Shown here in pieces: positions 33,328-44,887 of a stretch of 64,000 bases of DNA; the first letter of the stretch is position 1, and each line of letters opens with the position of its first letter. The notes below the pieces were generated by a model, which saw only the letters and a program-made list of their open reading frames with translations, was not told the DNA's origin and did not search any database. Source of the DNA: Hawksworthiomyces lignivorus (taxonomy: Eukaryota > Ascomycota > Sordariomycetes > Ophiostomatales > Ophiostomataceae); NCBI GenBank assembly GCA_002917075.1, contig NTMA01000037.1:248001-312000 (forward strand). The letters run 5' to 3'. Position numbers and translations under genes: made by a program.

Positions 33328-36300
33328 CTACAAGCCCTTTCCACCCACTTCTTCGTCCAACACCTTGCCGCACCGGCTACACTGCAGCCGCTGCACTCCG
33401 TTAACCCGGCGCGCCTTGAATTCGCGACTCCCGCACTTGTTGCAGCGCATTTCATCCCCTTCGTCTTCAGAACAGTAGTTGGAGCTCGTCATCTCCGAGC
33501 TGAGGCGGCTCACAATGGAGCCCGACCGCCCATATGGGCTGTGCGAGCGCGAGTGCGGGTGCAAGAATCCGTGGCTGCGGTCGGGACTGCTGCCGGCGCT
33601 GTGGTCGTCCGTCACCAAGATTGCTGGCGCAAAATGCGACAGAATTCCAGGCACCGCAGATCGCCGGCGCGACTGCCTCTCAGACGGTGACCCTGCCGCA
33701 TTCGCAGCGGCTGAGTCGGTATGCGCAGATTCTCCGCCTTCGGCGGCTGCGCCTGACTTGGACAGCGGCGACTTGGGCAAAGCGGAGCCAGGCGATTGAC
33801 GGCGGCCGGCCTTGACCGTTGCGTCGCTCTGGTCGGCATTTTCGCCCTTTTCGGTAGATGCGCGAGAGTCGCCTGGACTGCCCGGCTCGCTTCCAGGGAC
33901 AGGGCTTGGCGGGCCAATCAACGAGTTGCGTAACCCAGCCAGTCCTCTCCATTTGTTCATGTTCCAGAAGCTGTAACTCGCCCCTGCTGGGTCTAACCGC
34001 AAGCCGTCTTCGCCTGACGAGGATTTAAAGGTGAAGCTTGACGCCAGGGGATCGAAAAACCTTGGGTCTACCTCTTTCTTATCGTTACCAGACCCATTAT
34101 TCTCATTTTTGGTGTTCTCTTCAGTGGCCGTGCTCTTCGCCTTATCTTTCGACTGAGAAGCTGGCCCGGGGTCGGGTGCTGCACGTGCAGTGCTAGAAGC
34201 AATTTTAGCCGCTGCTGGTTCTGTCGCTGCTGCCGTGCCTGCGGCTGACGATGGCCCTAGCATGCTTTGCCGTTTATTTTCGACGCTCTGTCTCGCTTCC
34301 GCGGATGTGCTCGCAACGGGGCTCATAGCGCGGCCGGCGCGGCCAAAGTGAGGAGAGAGCGGCGAGCTTGTTGCGGTTGCGTACGGCTGTTTGCGCGCCT
34401 CGCTGGCCAGTCCGCTTTTGCTGTTCATCGATAGTCGATTTGCTTTATTTGGCGAAACTGATCGTTCGCTTCTCGTCGGCGTCACGGCGCCCCCTACATA
34501 AGAACTTGGACGACTGTGGCTCTCAATGCCTTGGCGCCAACTTAGAATGCGGTCGGAACTGCCTCCCAGCTGCGGCGTGCCTGCTGCACTCGATGCTCCG
34601 CTCGCATTGTGCGGAGGTAACGAGAGCGATCCCCTCCGAGAGTGCGCTGCGCTGCCGGCGCTCGTTCGTGTGATGATACTCCCGCTGCGTCCCACCAGTC
34701 CTGTGCTTGCCCCAAGCTTTCGGCTGAAACTTGATGCTGTTTCCCAGCTCTCGTGCTTCCGCTTGCTGGCGGCGCAGTCTTGCCGGAATACCTTGATGAT
34801 ACCGGTGTCATCACTCGTGACAAGGATATTTCCATCGTAGTGCGTGGATCGTGCTATGTACGCTGGAGATTCTTCTGGGCGCGCTCGAGGTGGTGGTGCT
34901 GGGTGGGAAGCCTCGTCGTGGTGGGCATTCTGATCGGACAAGCCCGACTGCGAGGCCATAGACTCTTCCAATGACATTAGCATGATCGGTGGTGGATTGC
35001 ATAAATCATAGATTGGGTCGCCAGATGCGCCAAGTAGCTGCCGGGTCTTGGTCGGCGCAAAGATTGCCGTCGTAACAATGTTGCTATGGGCGTCGAACAC
35101 CTCGCATGGATACTTGTCTTTCGTGACTGCGTCGGCTGCGCTTATGCTCCAAATAAAAGCCTTGCGGTCCTCGCTGCCACAAATGACATACTTGCCGTCG
35201 TCGCTGAAGCTGGCCGAGAGCTGGCTGCTCGAGTGTTCATGGCCCTTGAACTTGGCTTCCAGTGTTTTGTCTCGCAAATTGTAGATGCGCACCCGGGCAT
35301 CGGTCGAGGTGATTAGAACCATCGCATCACCCGGTTTTGCTTTTGGTGGCACCATCGACACGATGCCGGTGATTTTGCTGCCCTTGGCATTGCGGCCGCG
35401 GGACGACCGCACATGGATCTGTGTGACCGACTTCAACCCCTCCGTTTCAAAGACGTAGCAAAACCCATTGAGCAGTCCCGCTAGTGCCAAGGAACCATCA
35501 GGCGAGAAGGCCACGGCAGTGATCATGTCGGTCATCTGGGCCGAAAAAGCGACGTATCTGTCCGGGATGCTCCAGAGGCGCAATGTTGCGTCGAGGCAGC
35601 CGGCGAGGAAAAAGCGGTCGTCTCGCGGATGGAAGGCCACCTTGCTGACGAGCTCTTTGTGCTTGAAAGTGCAGAGGCACTCTTTTCGGCTGACATGCCA
35701 CAGGCGGACGGTCTTGTCCATCGATGTGGACAGGATAAAGTTGTTCTTGCTCCAGCTGAGGTCCAGAATCTCGCCGGAATGGCCATGGAACTCCTGGATT
35801 GGCTTTTCCAAAAAGACGGGTGCGCTGAGCCGTTCCCCTGCGCCTCCGCCCTGGGCCTCTTCTTCTTCTTGGGCTTTCCGGTCCTCGGCCGTAGAGATGA
35901 CCGCCCAAATACGGACTACATGGTCACGGCCGCCGGCTGCTAGATACTTTCCGTCCTTGCTAAACTCTGTCGTCCACACGGCACCGCCTGTGGTAGTCTT
36001 CTTCCGGCCATGAGCTGCAGTTGTTACTGTAACCTGGGGGATTTTGCTGTCTGTTCCCTTCTCGGGCGGCCGTGTCCCGATGAGCTCCTGCGCAAGGAAC
36101 ATGCGGTCAAACTCTTTGACCTTTTTGTTGTGCGCCTTGACGCGGATATACCGCGGCGGCTCTTTGTGATGCGGAATGAAGCCGGCCGAATCGACTAGTG
36201 ACGAGAAGACGAGGGCATTGGAGCCCTCCGTCCGCGGCTCGCCAAACTCTGAGGCATAGTCGCTGAGATCCTCCTTTTTCTTACTGCTTCTCATGCTCAG

Positions 36301-37535
36301 TCGACCAAATAAGCTTTTCCTATTGGTTTGAAGAATTGCGTCAGCCATACCAACTTAAACAACATGCGAGATGCCGACAAAGCGGCCAGCCAAAAGTCGG
36401 CAAGGGAAACTCATACTTCTTTTCCTTGCCTACATCAGTAGGTGGGAAAGTCTGTCGCGCAGAGACGTCGGCAGTTGGTGACGATACATCAGGAACTGGA
36501 CTGTCTGGTCCCGAATGTTGTGACCAGAGTCTTGAGTTTTTGGAGAGATCAGTATTGGTTCTCTTGAATATATGCTGTTATTAAGATACACGGCGGCAGT
36601 TAGTAACAAACACACACACACACACATTCACGGGTCTTAGGAGGTAGGGCAACAGGGATCCCTCAAAACAGTCGTACCTTAGACAGTGGATCAATGGACG
36701 AGGCGTTTGCCGATGGGCTGCTCGACTGAACCGAGGCTGCTGTAGTGGGCTGAGGCCGAACTGGTGCTTCCAAGTCTTTGGTGGTGACCGCGAGACCGCG
36801 CGAGAGCCTAGAGCCTCTACGGGTCACCGGCTGGGGCGAGCCTGCCGATACAACAGGACCAGTGTTTGTGGACTCCTTAATCTGCGGGCCAGAAGCAGAT
36901 GCGTTGCTTTTGGCAGCAGCTTAGGCAGCGTTAGCAATTGAGGTGAATAAGGCATAGGCGGCTTCACTGTTGGGCGCATATCGCAGTGGCAAAGAGCGAT
37001 AGCGAAGTTCGCATGCTTCATATAGAAAGAAGAAAGTTCGTGTGGTGAACGCGTATGCGGCCCCACTTGGGACCAAGCCAAGACATGCACAGAGAAGAGC
37101 TCAGAATATAAAAAAAAAAACCTCTAGGGAACAACGATACGAAAATCTGGGGAAAAGGGGGCTCGGCGCAATAAGAGAGTGGTGCTCGAAAAGCAGACAG
37201 ATGCCAGAAGTGGTAGTAGAAGGGAAAGAAAAATGGAAGCCTAGAATCGAGTGGGTATTTATGCTTAAAGGGACCGAGATACGAGACGTACCATTACCAT
37301 CGGATGACGTTGGCGTCTGTGGTGTGCGTCTGGTGGTGGACGCAGGAGACACAGGAGACACAGGAGGCGCAGGAAGGATTTCACTGGCGGCCAGACCGGC
37401 GCTTTGGGTGGTGGTCGGTTTTGTTGATGCGCCGGGACCTGTCAGGCTTACTGTTGTGTTTTCATTGTTGATGCTGCTGCTGTTCTGGGGGATGCCTTCT
37501 TGGCCGCCCTTTATGGGTTTGAGGACGGCAGCCAT
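33328..37535 (-). CDS. WD40 repeat protein (WDR44/Dgr2-like) with C-terminal zinc ribbon
   Basis: Four exons, 37535-37292, 36919-36678, 36574-36417 and 36319-33328, give 1211 residues. The ATG inside exon 4's frame at 36348 lies in the last intron, so the first three exons supply the true N terminus (MAAVLKPIKGGQ). Introns have CTAAC or CTGAC branch sites. Residues 1-215 are Ser/Pro/Thr-rich. A basic patch (KEKKKSLFGRLSMRSSKKK) precedes SGxxxF-type and RYIRVKAHNKKVKEFDRMFLAQEL segments. WD40 repeats run from about 327 to 735 (VWTTEFSKDGKYLAAGGRDHVVRIWAV; IQEFHGHSGEILDLSWSKNNFILSTSMDKTVRLW; and others). The layout resembles human WDR44 (a Rab11 effector) and yeast Dgr2/YMR102C. A Ser-rich tail ends in a CxxC-17-CxxC zinc-ribbon-like motif (C1174, C1177, C1195, C1198). 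Confidence 0.9.
36611..36626. repeat. (CA)8 microsatellite in an intron
   Basis: Eight CA units inside the second intron of the WD40 gene. Confidence 0.9.
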
Positions 37536-39527
37536 TTTCCATCATGTGCACCGGGCAAGCAAGTTTCCAGTCGGGTGCATCTGTTGTAGGGAAAGAGGTG
37601 CGTGCAAAGCTTGGCGAGCTGATCGACTCTCCGGGTCATCCGTCCGCCTTGTTAGGCTTGCAGCATCTGAACCTTATGAGTTCGAAGTTGGGATCAGGAG
37701 AACTGCGTGGGGGGGAGGGGGCGGCAAGGGAAAAAAAGACCGAGGCAGAATCAAATAAGACCATACGCAGCGCAGTTCTCTAGGTTGACGGCGAGGAGCC
37801 TCACACGGCAGATGAGGCGGGCGCGCGCGTAGCCCGTTAGAATAATATAAAAAGGCGGTATGGGCCGGAAAGTGCTGTCTGGGGAAAAAGTAGAGGATGT
37901 GTGCCCACAAGAACAAGATGGGGCGCACAGTTGTCGCCCAAGGTGTGCGAAGCCTTGGTGAAGAGGAAGCGGCGTATCAATGTTTGCGTGCGTGCGTGCG
38001 GTGCATGCGCAGTGTGAAAGTGTGTGGCCTGGCCAATTGCGGCGGCAGGCAGCGGAAAGAGAGGCACAGCGAGGAGGATGGAAAATGAGATGAGAACAAG
38101 AAGGATAAGAATAGGGGGGAGAAGAGGTCCAAAAAGTGCGCAACAAGGATACGAAGGAATACGGAGTGCCAATGGTCTGGGATTGGAATAGAGAGAGGTA
38201 AAAGAGGACGCGGTAAGCCGAGATACGTCAACGACTTCCACTTTGTACATTGGGATATTGACTTTGTAAGAACCACACAAAAAAGAAACGGCGAGAAAAG
38301 CATGACAGCAAAGGATGCGAGCTGGTGATCCGAGGTTGCCGTTGCGCTGCCGCTTCTGGCCTTAGCGGCTGCTAGGGGGGTGTGGGAGGCTTTGTGTGGG
38401 TTCTGTAGTGCGGCTTATGGCTGCTTACTCGGGCCATTGCACCTATTGGGCTGCTTGCCAGGCGACGGTGTCGAATTACCAGCTTTCCACTAACTAGTAC
38501 TTACTGGGCTGCAAATACTTCAGTTCAATTGCTCAGTTCGTACACAGATGTATTATGCATATTGCTTAGTGGGGTAGTAGCTGAAGGAGCTACGGTAAGC
38601 TGCACGAGGCCGATCTCCGCAGCTTCCGAAAGGAAGCGATAAAGCGATGCAGAAAATAGATATGTGCGAAAAGGTACTTGATGCTTAATGCTTAATACTC
38701 GGTACATAATTCGCCGCAGAAGTACGGAGCTGTCTTGCTCCACTAAAAGTAGGTCGAGTCATGAAGCCTCGCTTTTTGTACTTACCATAGTAGGGCAGCT
38801 TGGCGGCAAACAAGGTTCTTTCACGATAGTGAACCAAAGTAAATAGAACTCCAGAGCCTGCCAGTGTCTCTCGTCTGGAAGCGAGGGAGGCACCCACACT
38901 CGCCACCGTCCGGCACTTTCCTCCCATCTTTTTTTTGTGCTTACCCTCCCTGGTCTTCCCAGCAGCAGCAGCAGCAGCAGCAGCAGCTGTAACAGCGGCC
39001 TATAACCAATTCGGCAATATGGTGCGAAGCGCAATAAGGTAAGCGGCCAAAGTTGCATTAACACACTCACACACTCCTTCAGCTGTTGGGTTGGGCAGTG
39101 CTTGTATTGTGGCCCAATGGCCTGTTTCTGCAAGGATCATATTTCTTAATTGAGATTCGTATCTTGCAGAGAGAAGCATGCGTGTTCGGTACTTTGCACG
39201 CAGGGCTATCGAGACCCGCCTCTTCTTCCTTAATATGTAGCGGAATCCTCAATGACGTCATGCAATTAACAGGCGAAATACTGCGCCGCAAGGCAGTTTT
39301 CGACGTAAATAAGGAAGTAAAATGAAAGAAATACAGAAAAAGGAATGGATAAATGATTAAGTGAATAAAATAGCAAAAAGAGAAAGCGCGGCAGCGTTGA
39401 TTTTCAGGAGAATACTAGGCTTTTATTTTGGTAGGCCATTCGTTATGTACAGTTGTGCCTTCCTTCCGTGGTATCTACCGTCCTTCCGTTTTTTGATTTT
39501 AACCCATATCCAATTTTGCCTCATGCC
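37536..39527. other. Intergenic region upstream of the WD40 gene
   Basis: Both neighbours are on the minus strand. The part at 38.05-38.2 kb is purine-rich on the plus strand, as expected for a promoter or leader of the WD40 gene. It also holds a (CAG)9 repeat (38960-38986) and a perfect TGACGTCA (39253-39260). No gene was recognised. Confidence 0.5.
38960..38986. repeat. (CAG)9 trinucleotide repeat
   Basis: Nine uninterrupted CAG units in noncoding DNA. No open frame of recognisable function covers it. Confidence 0.9.
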
Positions 39528-40836
39528 TCATATTATTGATGGCCCGTCGTCGCCGAGGTCACCGGCTCCCGCGTCCGCCTCCTCGTCCTCCTCGTCATCG
39601 TCCAGGTCGTGCATCGGGTAGGTCAGGATGGCCGCGACGCCGCCGAGGCTGTCCAGGCGCTGGCCGCTCTCGTGGTCGCTGCTGAGCAGCCGCGCATCGC
39701 CGCCATCGGCCTTGACCTTGTCGACCAGCGCCACGTAGCGCTTGCGCGTGGCGGTGTCCGGGCTGCGGAAGAGCGCGTTGTTGATGAGCAGCACGCCGCC
39801 GCCGCGGCCGACGGCGCCCTCCTGGACGGCGCGCTCGACGGGGCGGGCGCCGTAGGCGACGCGGCCGTCGTCCTTGCGCAGGCGGGCCAGCAGCTCGTCG
39901 ACGAGCTTGGTCTCGGTGCGGAACTTGCTGTCCTTGAGCAGCGCCGCCACCTCGGGCGACTTGAGCACCTCGTTGAGCGCGTGCACGTTGCCCGTGCTGG
40001 CGTGCACGACGACGGCGTCGCGGGCCAGCGCGCGCAGCAGCTTGTCGCCGGCGCGCGCGCCCTCCTCGCCCAAGAACTTCTTGAAGTTGGCCGCCGTGTA
40101 GCCGGGGCTCGCCAGCAGCAGCACGCGCGGGCCGCCCGTAAAGTCGATCGACCGCAGCAGCGTCGCCAGCGTCTTCTCAAAGAAGCGCCGCGTGCCCGCG
40201 TCCAGGTCCGCCGACGCCGCCATCTTCTTGGGCAGCGACCCCGCCACCCGCTGCTTCACCAGCGTCTGGTAGTCCGTGATCAGGCAGATGTTGGCGTGCC
40301 CGTCGCCCATCACCACCGCCGCCACCGCGCCCTCCTTGTCCTCGCGCAGCGCCTCGCGCAGCTCCTCCAGCGCCACGCTGTCCCACCCGTCCTTCTTCCA
40401 CAGCGTAAACGGCCGGTTGAGCTCCAGGTCCAGCGTGTGGTACTGGCCCAGGTTCACCACCGGGTTCTCTACCACCACCACCCCCGTCACCCGCAGCGCT
40501 GACGCCGCCGGGTCGAAGAACGTCGACGTCACCCGGATCGTCAGGTCCGTGTGCACGCGCGCCGACGTCGTCGACCCCGTCGCCGTCTCGTCGACGACCT
40601 TGCGCACCGCGTGCGCCTTGAGCGTGTCGTTGGGGCGGATCAGATTGTTCGCGTGCCACTGTGAGGAAGAGGACAATGTGGTGTCAGTAAGCGAGGCAGA
40701 ATCTCTTTCCTTTTTTTTTTTCTCAGTCCATCTATAGCCCTCATACCATGTCCTCCGGCTCTGTTGGCAAGAGAGAAATACTCCCTTCGCCGACGGCCTC
40801 CAAATCGGTCGTCTTCTTCTTCCCGGTTATCTGCAT
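39528..40836 (-). CDS. DOM34: Dom34/Pelota ribosome rescue factor
   Basis: Two exons, 40836-40747 and 40658-39528 (donor GTATGA, acceptor CTCACAG), give 406 residues. The exon junction rebuilds the conserved EPEDMWHANNLI segment. The N domain (1-135) carries RKVVDETATGSTTSARVHTDLTIRV and LGQYHTLDLELNRPFTLWK. The central domain has AAVVMGDGHANICLIT and VLLLASPGYTAANFKKFL. The C domain has GGVLLINNALFRSPDTATRKRYVALVD and SGQRLDSLGGVAAILTYP, then an acidic tail. There is no GGQ, as expected: Dom34 with the GTPase Hbs1 splits stalled ribosomes in no-go and non-stop decay without hydrolysing peptidyl-tRNA. The extreme N terminus (MQITGKKK) is less typical than the usual MKL start, so a further upstream mini-exon cannot be excluded. 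Confidence 0.93.
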
Positions 40837-41277
40837 GGTGTGGCGTTGGCAGCAGAATCGAACAAAGTATAATCAGTACAAACCAGAAGAGTCCCCAGGG
40901 GAGCTTCGCATAATAAAAAACTGGCTGATGAAAAAAGACAGTAAAAAGTTGCGAGACCAGCTCGCAACAAGGCCTCACGTCTCTACTGAAAGAATAAGTC
41001 ACGTAATGCTTGAAGCCCAAGCTACGTCAGTTGCTGGATGCATTCACAAGAGGGGCACAGCGCATCAAAAGCGGTGAAAGCTTTTAGTACACCCTGGGCG
41101 GGGGGAACTCTTTACGCCGAAAGTCGTTAATATACATCCGTTTTTTGATATTCGGTTCCGTATTCTGCGTCTTATACAACTGCCAGCCTAGCTTGAATAT
41201 CTCTGTAGCAATCCTTTAACCAAGGTCTCGGAAACTGATCCCATTAATCCCACTGATCCCACTGAGCCCTCAACCAA
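40837..41277. other. Promoter region of DOM34
   Basis: A 440-base spacer upstream of DOM34 (-) and downstream of the BTB gene (-). It has no gene. An ATCCCACTG-type direct repeat lies near 41240-41266. Confidence 0.5.
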
Positions 41278-42431
41278 CTACACTAATATTCCTAGTATTC
41301 CTAACTCAAGTTCCTTTCGGCGGTCCATCATGTATTTTAGGTCACTCGAATTAATGCTCCACTGTCGGTGCTTAAGGTCTTCTAAGATAGATAGCCGTAT
41401 CCCCTTGGCCATATTGCAATCCCTGTGGTGGACATCGCAAACGACATCGTTCAAGATATTGGTAATCTCATTAGCGAACGTGCCTAAGCTATCTCTGACG
41501 TCTTCAGCTGACGTAGGGAAAAGAGCGCCCCTTATCTTGATCGCAGACTTCCAGAAGCTGCCCAAAATGAGGTAATCACGGGACACACTATTCCAGGTAC
41601 AACAGTGTACTCCAGAGGTCAATCTTCTGATAAAGTTGTCAATCATACCCAGTAACTTTTGAATGCACATTCTCCGAGCGTTACGGATTCTTTCTGTAAT
41701 AGGTATTAGATCAAAAATAAGATGCTATGGCATATTCTTACAATACGTGTGTAATATTCATGAAGAATTATTAGAAATAGTGCCTACTTACCTATCAGAT
41801 CGCTGGGTCCAAAGTGGTCAAAGTCGTTAAGGCGGCGACCATCTGGCATTACCAGTTGATCTTTGTCGTCTATACCACATTCATAAAGGAGAACTTCTGC
41901 AACAGTATGGAAGGTCTGTTCTTGCCCAAGTTCCCAGGCCACAAATATCAATTGTGCCTTGTCTTCCTTCTCAGCGGATAGAGTCGCCAATATTTTGCAC
42001 CAAGAAGAAGCCCAGGGCTGCACCTTTTGCATCATGTCGTACTTTTGGATAAGAATGAGGATAAGATACATCTGTTCAAGGGATGGAGTCTTCGGCACTT
42101 CTGTGAATCTTCCATGGATAATATTCAAAACCGCCATTAGGATCCTGGGCAGCTCTTCTGGGAACGATACGATCCACTCCCCTTCTGTGGGCCTTGATTC
42201 ACTAAAACCGCCGAAGAGCATAGTCCTCCAAACGGGTGAGGAGCGGCTCATTGTTCGAGAACAGACCACGAAGTCCTGCACGTCCTCTCCCGTCTCAGAG
42301 CCGACTCGGAGACGGAGGTCTCCATCAGCATCGAGATATGTTGTTGGCGGCTCAGTAGAGACATTGTGTGCGCTTTTAGTAAAGCTGGCAGAAGTGGTTA
42401 CCAACCGTTTCTCACCAGACGAGCGCGGCAT
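41278..42431 (-). CDS. Fungal BTB/POZ domain protein
   Basis: Two exons, 42431-41792 and 41693-41278 (donor GTAAGT, acceptor TTACAG), give 351 residues. A BTB fold spans about 30-130: the strand LDADGDLRLRVGS, then FVVCSRTMSRSSPVWRTMLFGGFSES and FPEELPRILMAVLNIIHGRF. This is the common expanded fungal BTB pattern, with the conserved SRxxSRxSPVxxxMxFGGFxE core. The following helices (LEQMYLILILIQKYDMM, LIFVAWELGQEQTF) and a C-terminal domain ending LGILGILV have no known function. Codon third positions are markedly AT-richer than those of the GC-rich DOM34, aldo/keto reductase and GH35 genes nearby, which may mark a young or fast-evolving family member. Confidence 0.85.
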
Positions 42432-42800
42432 TTGGCACTCCAGTTTTGGGGGTCAATTATGAAATGCTAACAGATATGTCGGCGAGGCCCTGAGGCTTGC
42501 TTTTGGTTAGGAAGTGTAGGGTGCGGTGGGGTCTGACAAAACGATGAGGGGCAGCGCCAATGTGATTTATATATGTGCTCTAGCAAGGCTGTTTCGCACT
42601 CGCTACGGTATCTTCACATTGGGAGATTCTCACGAAAGCTTCTAGTAACACTGCATCCTCTATACTACTAGAGGTAATTTTTCATTCTTTGGACCAGTTG
42701 CCTTTTGCTATATATTATGAATCAGCCAAGTTGAGAGACTTTTGTGTCAAGAAAGTATACGTTAAGTATTATAACCTCGTGACATTAAATCTCGTAACAT

Positions 42801-42808
42801 TATAAAAG
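42801..42808 (+). promoter_or_regulatory. TATA box (TATAAAAG)
   Basis: A consensus TATA box about 100 bases before the ATG at 42904, followed by a pyrimidine-rich leader and an A-rich sequence just before the ATG. It makes the small ORF downstream worth keeping. Confidence 0.4.
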
Positions 42809-42903
42809 GACAGCGACTCCGCGGGTAGTCATATCTCCAAAGCTGTTCACGACTTGATTTTTTCATCCCCGCACCTAAGATTCACTTGTCAAACACATTA
42901 CAA

Positions 42904-43053
42904 ATGACAAAAGAAAAGCGAGAAGCAGAGGAAGAGTATCCAGAATTATTTTCAGACAAAGGAGAAGAGGCGAGAGAGGTTGCGAGTCAACTAGATATTC
43001 TCTCACTGCTTGAGGGCCTCAGCCTCGTCTGGAGATGTCATCCACTAACATAG
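42904..43053 (+). CDS. Doubtful 49-residue ORF or gene relic
   Basis: An ATG-started frame of 49 residues beginning MTKEKREAEEEYPELF. It is acidic and helical in its first half, then Leu-rich (ILSLLEGLSLVW). It has a TATA box and a fungal-style leader (CAAACACATTACAA before the ATG). A second open frame in a different phase overlaps its end and continues with MSSTNIVNDSDHDA to a stop near 43125, as if a single gene had suffered a frameshift or lost a splice site. I recognise no family. It may be a truncated gene, a real micro-protein or chance. Confidence 0.25.
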   Translation: MTKEKREAEEEYPELFSDKGEEAREVASQLDILSLLEGLSLVWRCHPLT

Positions 43054-43711
43054 TTAATGATAGTGATCATGATGCTAGCGCGGGAGTATCGAGCGCTAAC
43101 ATGGCAGAACCAAAATGCGACAAATAAGAAGTCCCCAAAAGGCGGATAGATGATCGTCTCAGAAAGAAAGGAAAGAAAGGAAAAGTAAAGACTGAAAATA
43201 GAAACAGGACAAAAATTACTTGTTCGAACAGTGCAAACTTATACGGACTAGTGTCAAAAGGATGATGAACAGAGGCTGATCGTACTACTAGGCTCCGATT
43301 TACATCATACTTGTTGTGACCCAAAATGGTACAGAGCCAGCTCCGCCGAAATCTGTGGGCGGACTGTCTAGAAATTTCCTATTTTCAGAAGCTCGGAGCT
43401 CGGAGTATGGCCCTACTTTGATGATTTTTTGAGCTACAACGAGTTGACAAGCACCAGAGTTGGGCTAGGCCCTGTGGAGAAGCTGGTTCCTTGGTGAGGG
43501 GGAGTTATTAAGGGCTCGTCTGTAGACGGATGCCGAATCTGGTGAATCCGACATGAATCCGGTCGCCTCTCGGACGACGGGTCTATTATTTCCATTTAAA
43601 GATCGATTTGACTCCTCGCAACAAGGTGCCTTTCTTCTTTCAATTCTGCTCCTGACACTGCAGCAAAGTCGGCTGCCGTCACTACCATCATCACTGTCAA
43701 CCATCGCCATC

Positions 43712-44254
43712 ATGACGATTACGCACATTGTTCTGTTCCAGTACAAACCGGAAGCCGGACCGGAGTTCGCCAAGGCGGTACGTTCAGGGTCTCATGTTGT
43801 TCCGACCTATCATCCGTGAATATGGCGGCGCTGATCAGGGCGGTTTCTTATTGCCGCTTTCAGGTGTCTGCGCGCTTCCTCAACCTGGCAGCCGCTTGCG
43901 TCCACCCGGAGACGCAGCAGCCGTATATCCTCTCGGTCAAAGGCGGCAAGGACAACTCCATCGAAGGCATGCAGGTGGGTTTTTTTTTTTTTTGTTGAGA
44001 GCGCTGCGCTAGTAGAGGAAACCGATATCTCGCTTGGAGCTCGCTTGGAACTCGGTTAGGAGCACGTAGCCGTCTGTTAACGCAACTTCGTCTCGCAGAA
44101 TGGCGCAACCCAGGGCTACGTAGTCGAGTTTGCCTCAGCCGCGGACCGGGACTACTACGTACAAAAGGATCCCGCGCATCTGGCGTTCGTCAAGAGCCTG
44201 GGCGACAACATCGAGAAAGCGACCGTGCTGGATTTTACCGGGGGCGTCTTCTAA
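43712..44254 (+). CDS. Dabb (stress-responsive A/B barrel) domain protein
   Basis: Three exons, 43712-43777, 43864-43974 and 44099-44254, give 110 residues. All junctions are phase 0 (donors GTACGT and GTGGGT; acceptors TTTCAG and TCGCAG). The start MTITHIVLFQYKP is the first strand of a Dabb fold, and ATQGYVVEFASAADRDYYVQKDPAHLAFV with the DFTGGVF end is the typical second half. Dabb proteins are small dimeric alpha/beta barrels, some induced by stress and some enzymes of polyketide cyclisation; the role here is unknown. The ATG follows CCATCGCCATC, a normal fungal context. Confidence 0.93.
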
Positions 44255-44887
44255 GAGACGATGACCAGTTGACTGGCGCATCGGCAGCTTGCATTAGTAA
44301 TGCGAGAGACCGCGAGTGGATGACAATCGACAATATAGAAAGGCATCGAATAAACAACATGGGAAAATCATTTTTAATAATTGATGGGGATGGATTGATT
44401 ACTTTCTTCCCCGCTGGTGCCTGATCTGCATCAGAAGCATAATGCTGCTCGTACAGCTCGTTCAAACTGGTTTTCCCTGTCAATCACGTCACACGCACCT
44501 TTTGGTATCGTCATATGCCGTTCATAGTAAGGTGATAGTATGGCTTCATTTGCCGATGGAAGAATTACAATAGCACAATAAAACTGCCCTCAATTAGTCT
44601 CATCGAGAAAATGCACTTTCGTCAATTTGTCAACTCCTCATCCGCTGTGTGCTGCAGCCTGCGCAGATAGGAAATAACAACAAAAACAAGTCTGGGGTTA
44701 ACGGAGCTCTGCGACTAACGGGATAACAGCGGGGGAGCTCATGTTTGCAAAAGCTAGAGATAAAAGCGCGGCACTGCCCATCTATCTCCCGTTTTCTTTC
44801 GTTTAGCTCAACGAACGGAACAAACCCAACAGAAACCAGACTAGATTCTCTTTCTCCCTTGTCTGCCAACTTGCTCTCTCTCCACAC
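44255..44887. other. Promoter region of the aldo/keto reductase
   Basis: A 630-base spacer between two plus-strand genes. The first part is AT-rich (3' flank of the Dabb gene). The last 120 bases are pyrimidine-rich and lead to the reductase ATG. A CRE-like ATCACGTCAC lies at 44483. No gene was seen. Confidence 0.5.

Larger units (their letters stand above)
42432..43711. other. AT-rich intergenic region with possible gene relic
   Basis: A spacer between the BTB gene (-) and the Dabb gene (+). It holds a TATAAAAG box at 42801, a small plus-strand ORF (42904-43053) with a plausible leader, and short direct repeats around 43530-43560 (GAATCCG units). The last 200 bases form the Dabb gene promoter and include AGGGG near 43497. 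No other gene was seen. Confidence 0.5.

Noticed and set aside
37042..37758. Plus-strand ORF of 238 codons
   Set aside because: Covers the antisense of the first exon and intron of the WD40 gene; no family resemblance.
39609..40502. Plus-strand ORF of 297 codons
   Set aside because: Antisense to DOM34, with Arg/Ala/Val-rich low complexity typical of shadows in GC-rich DNA.
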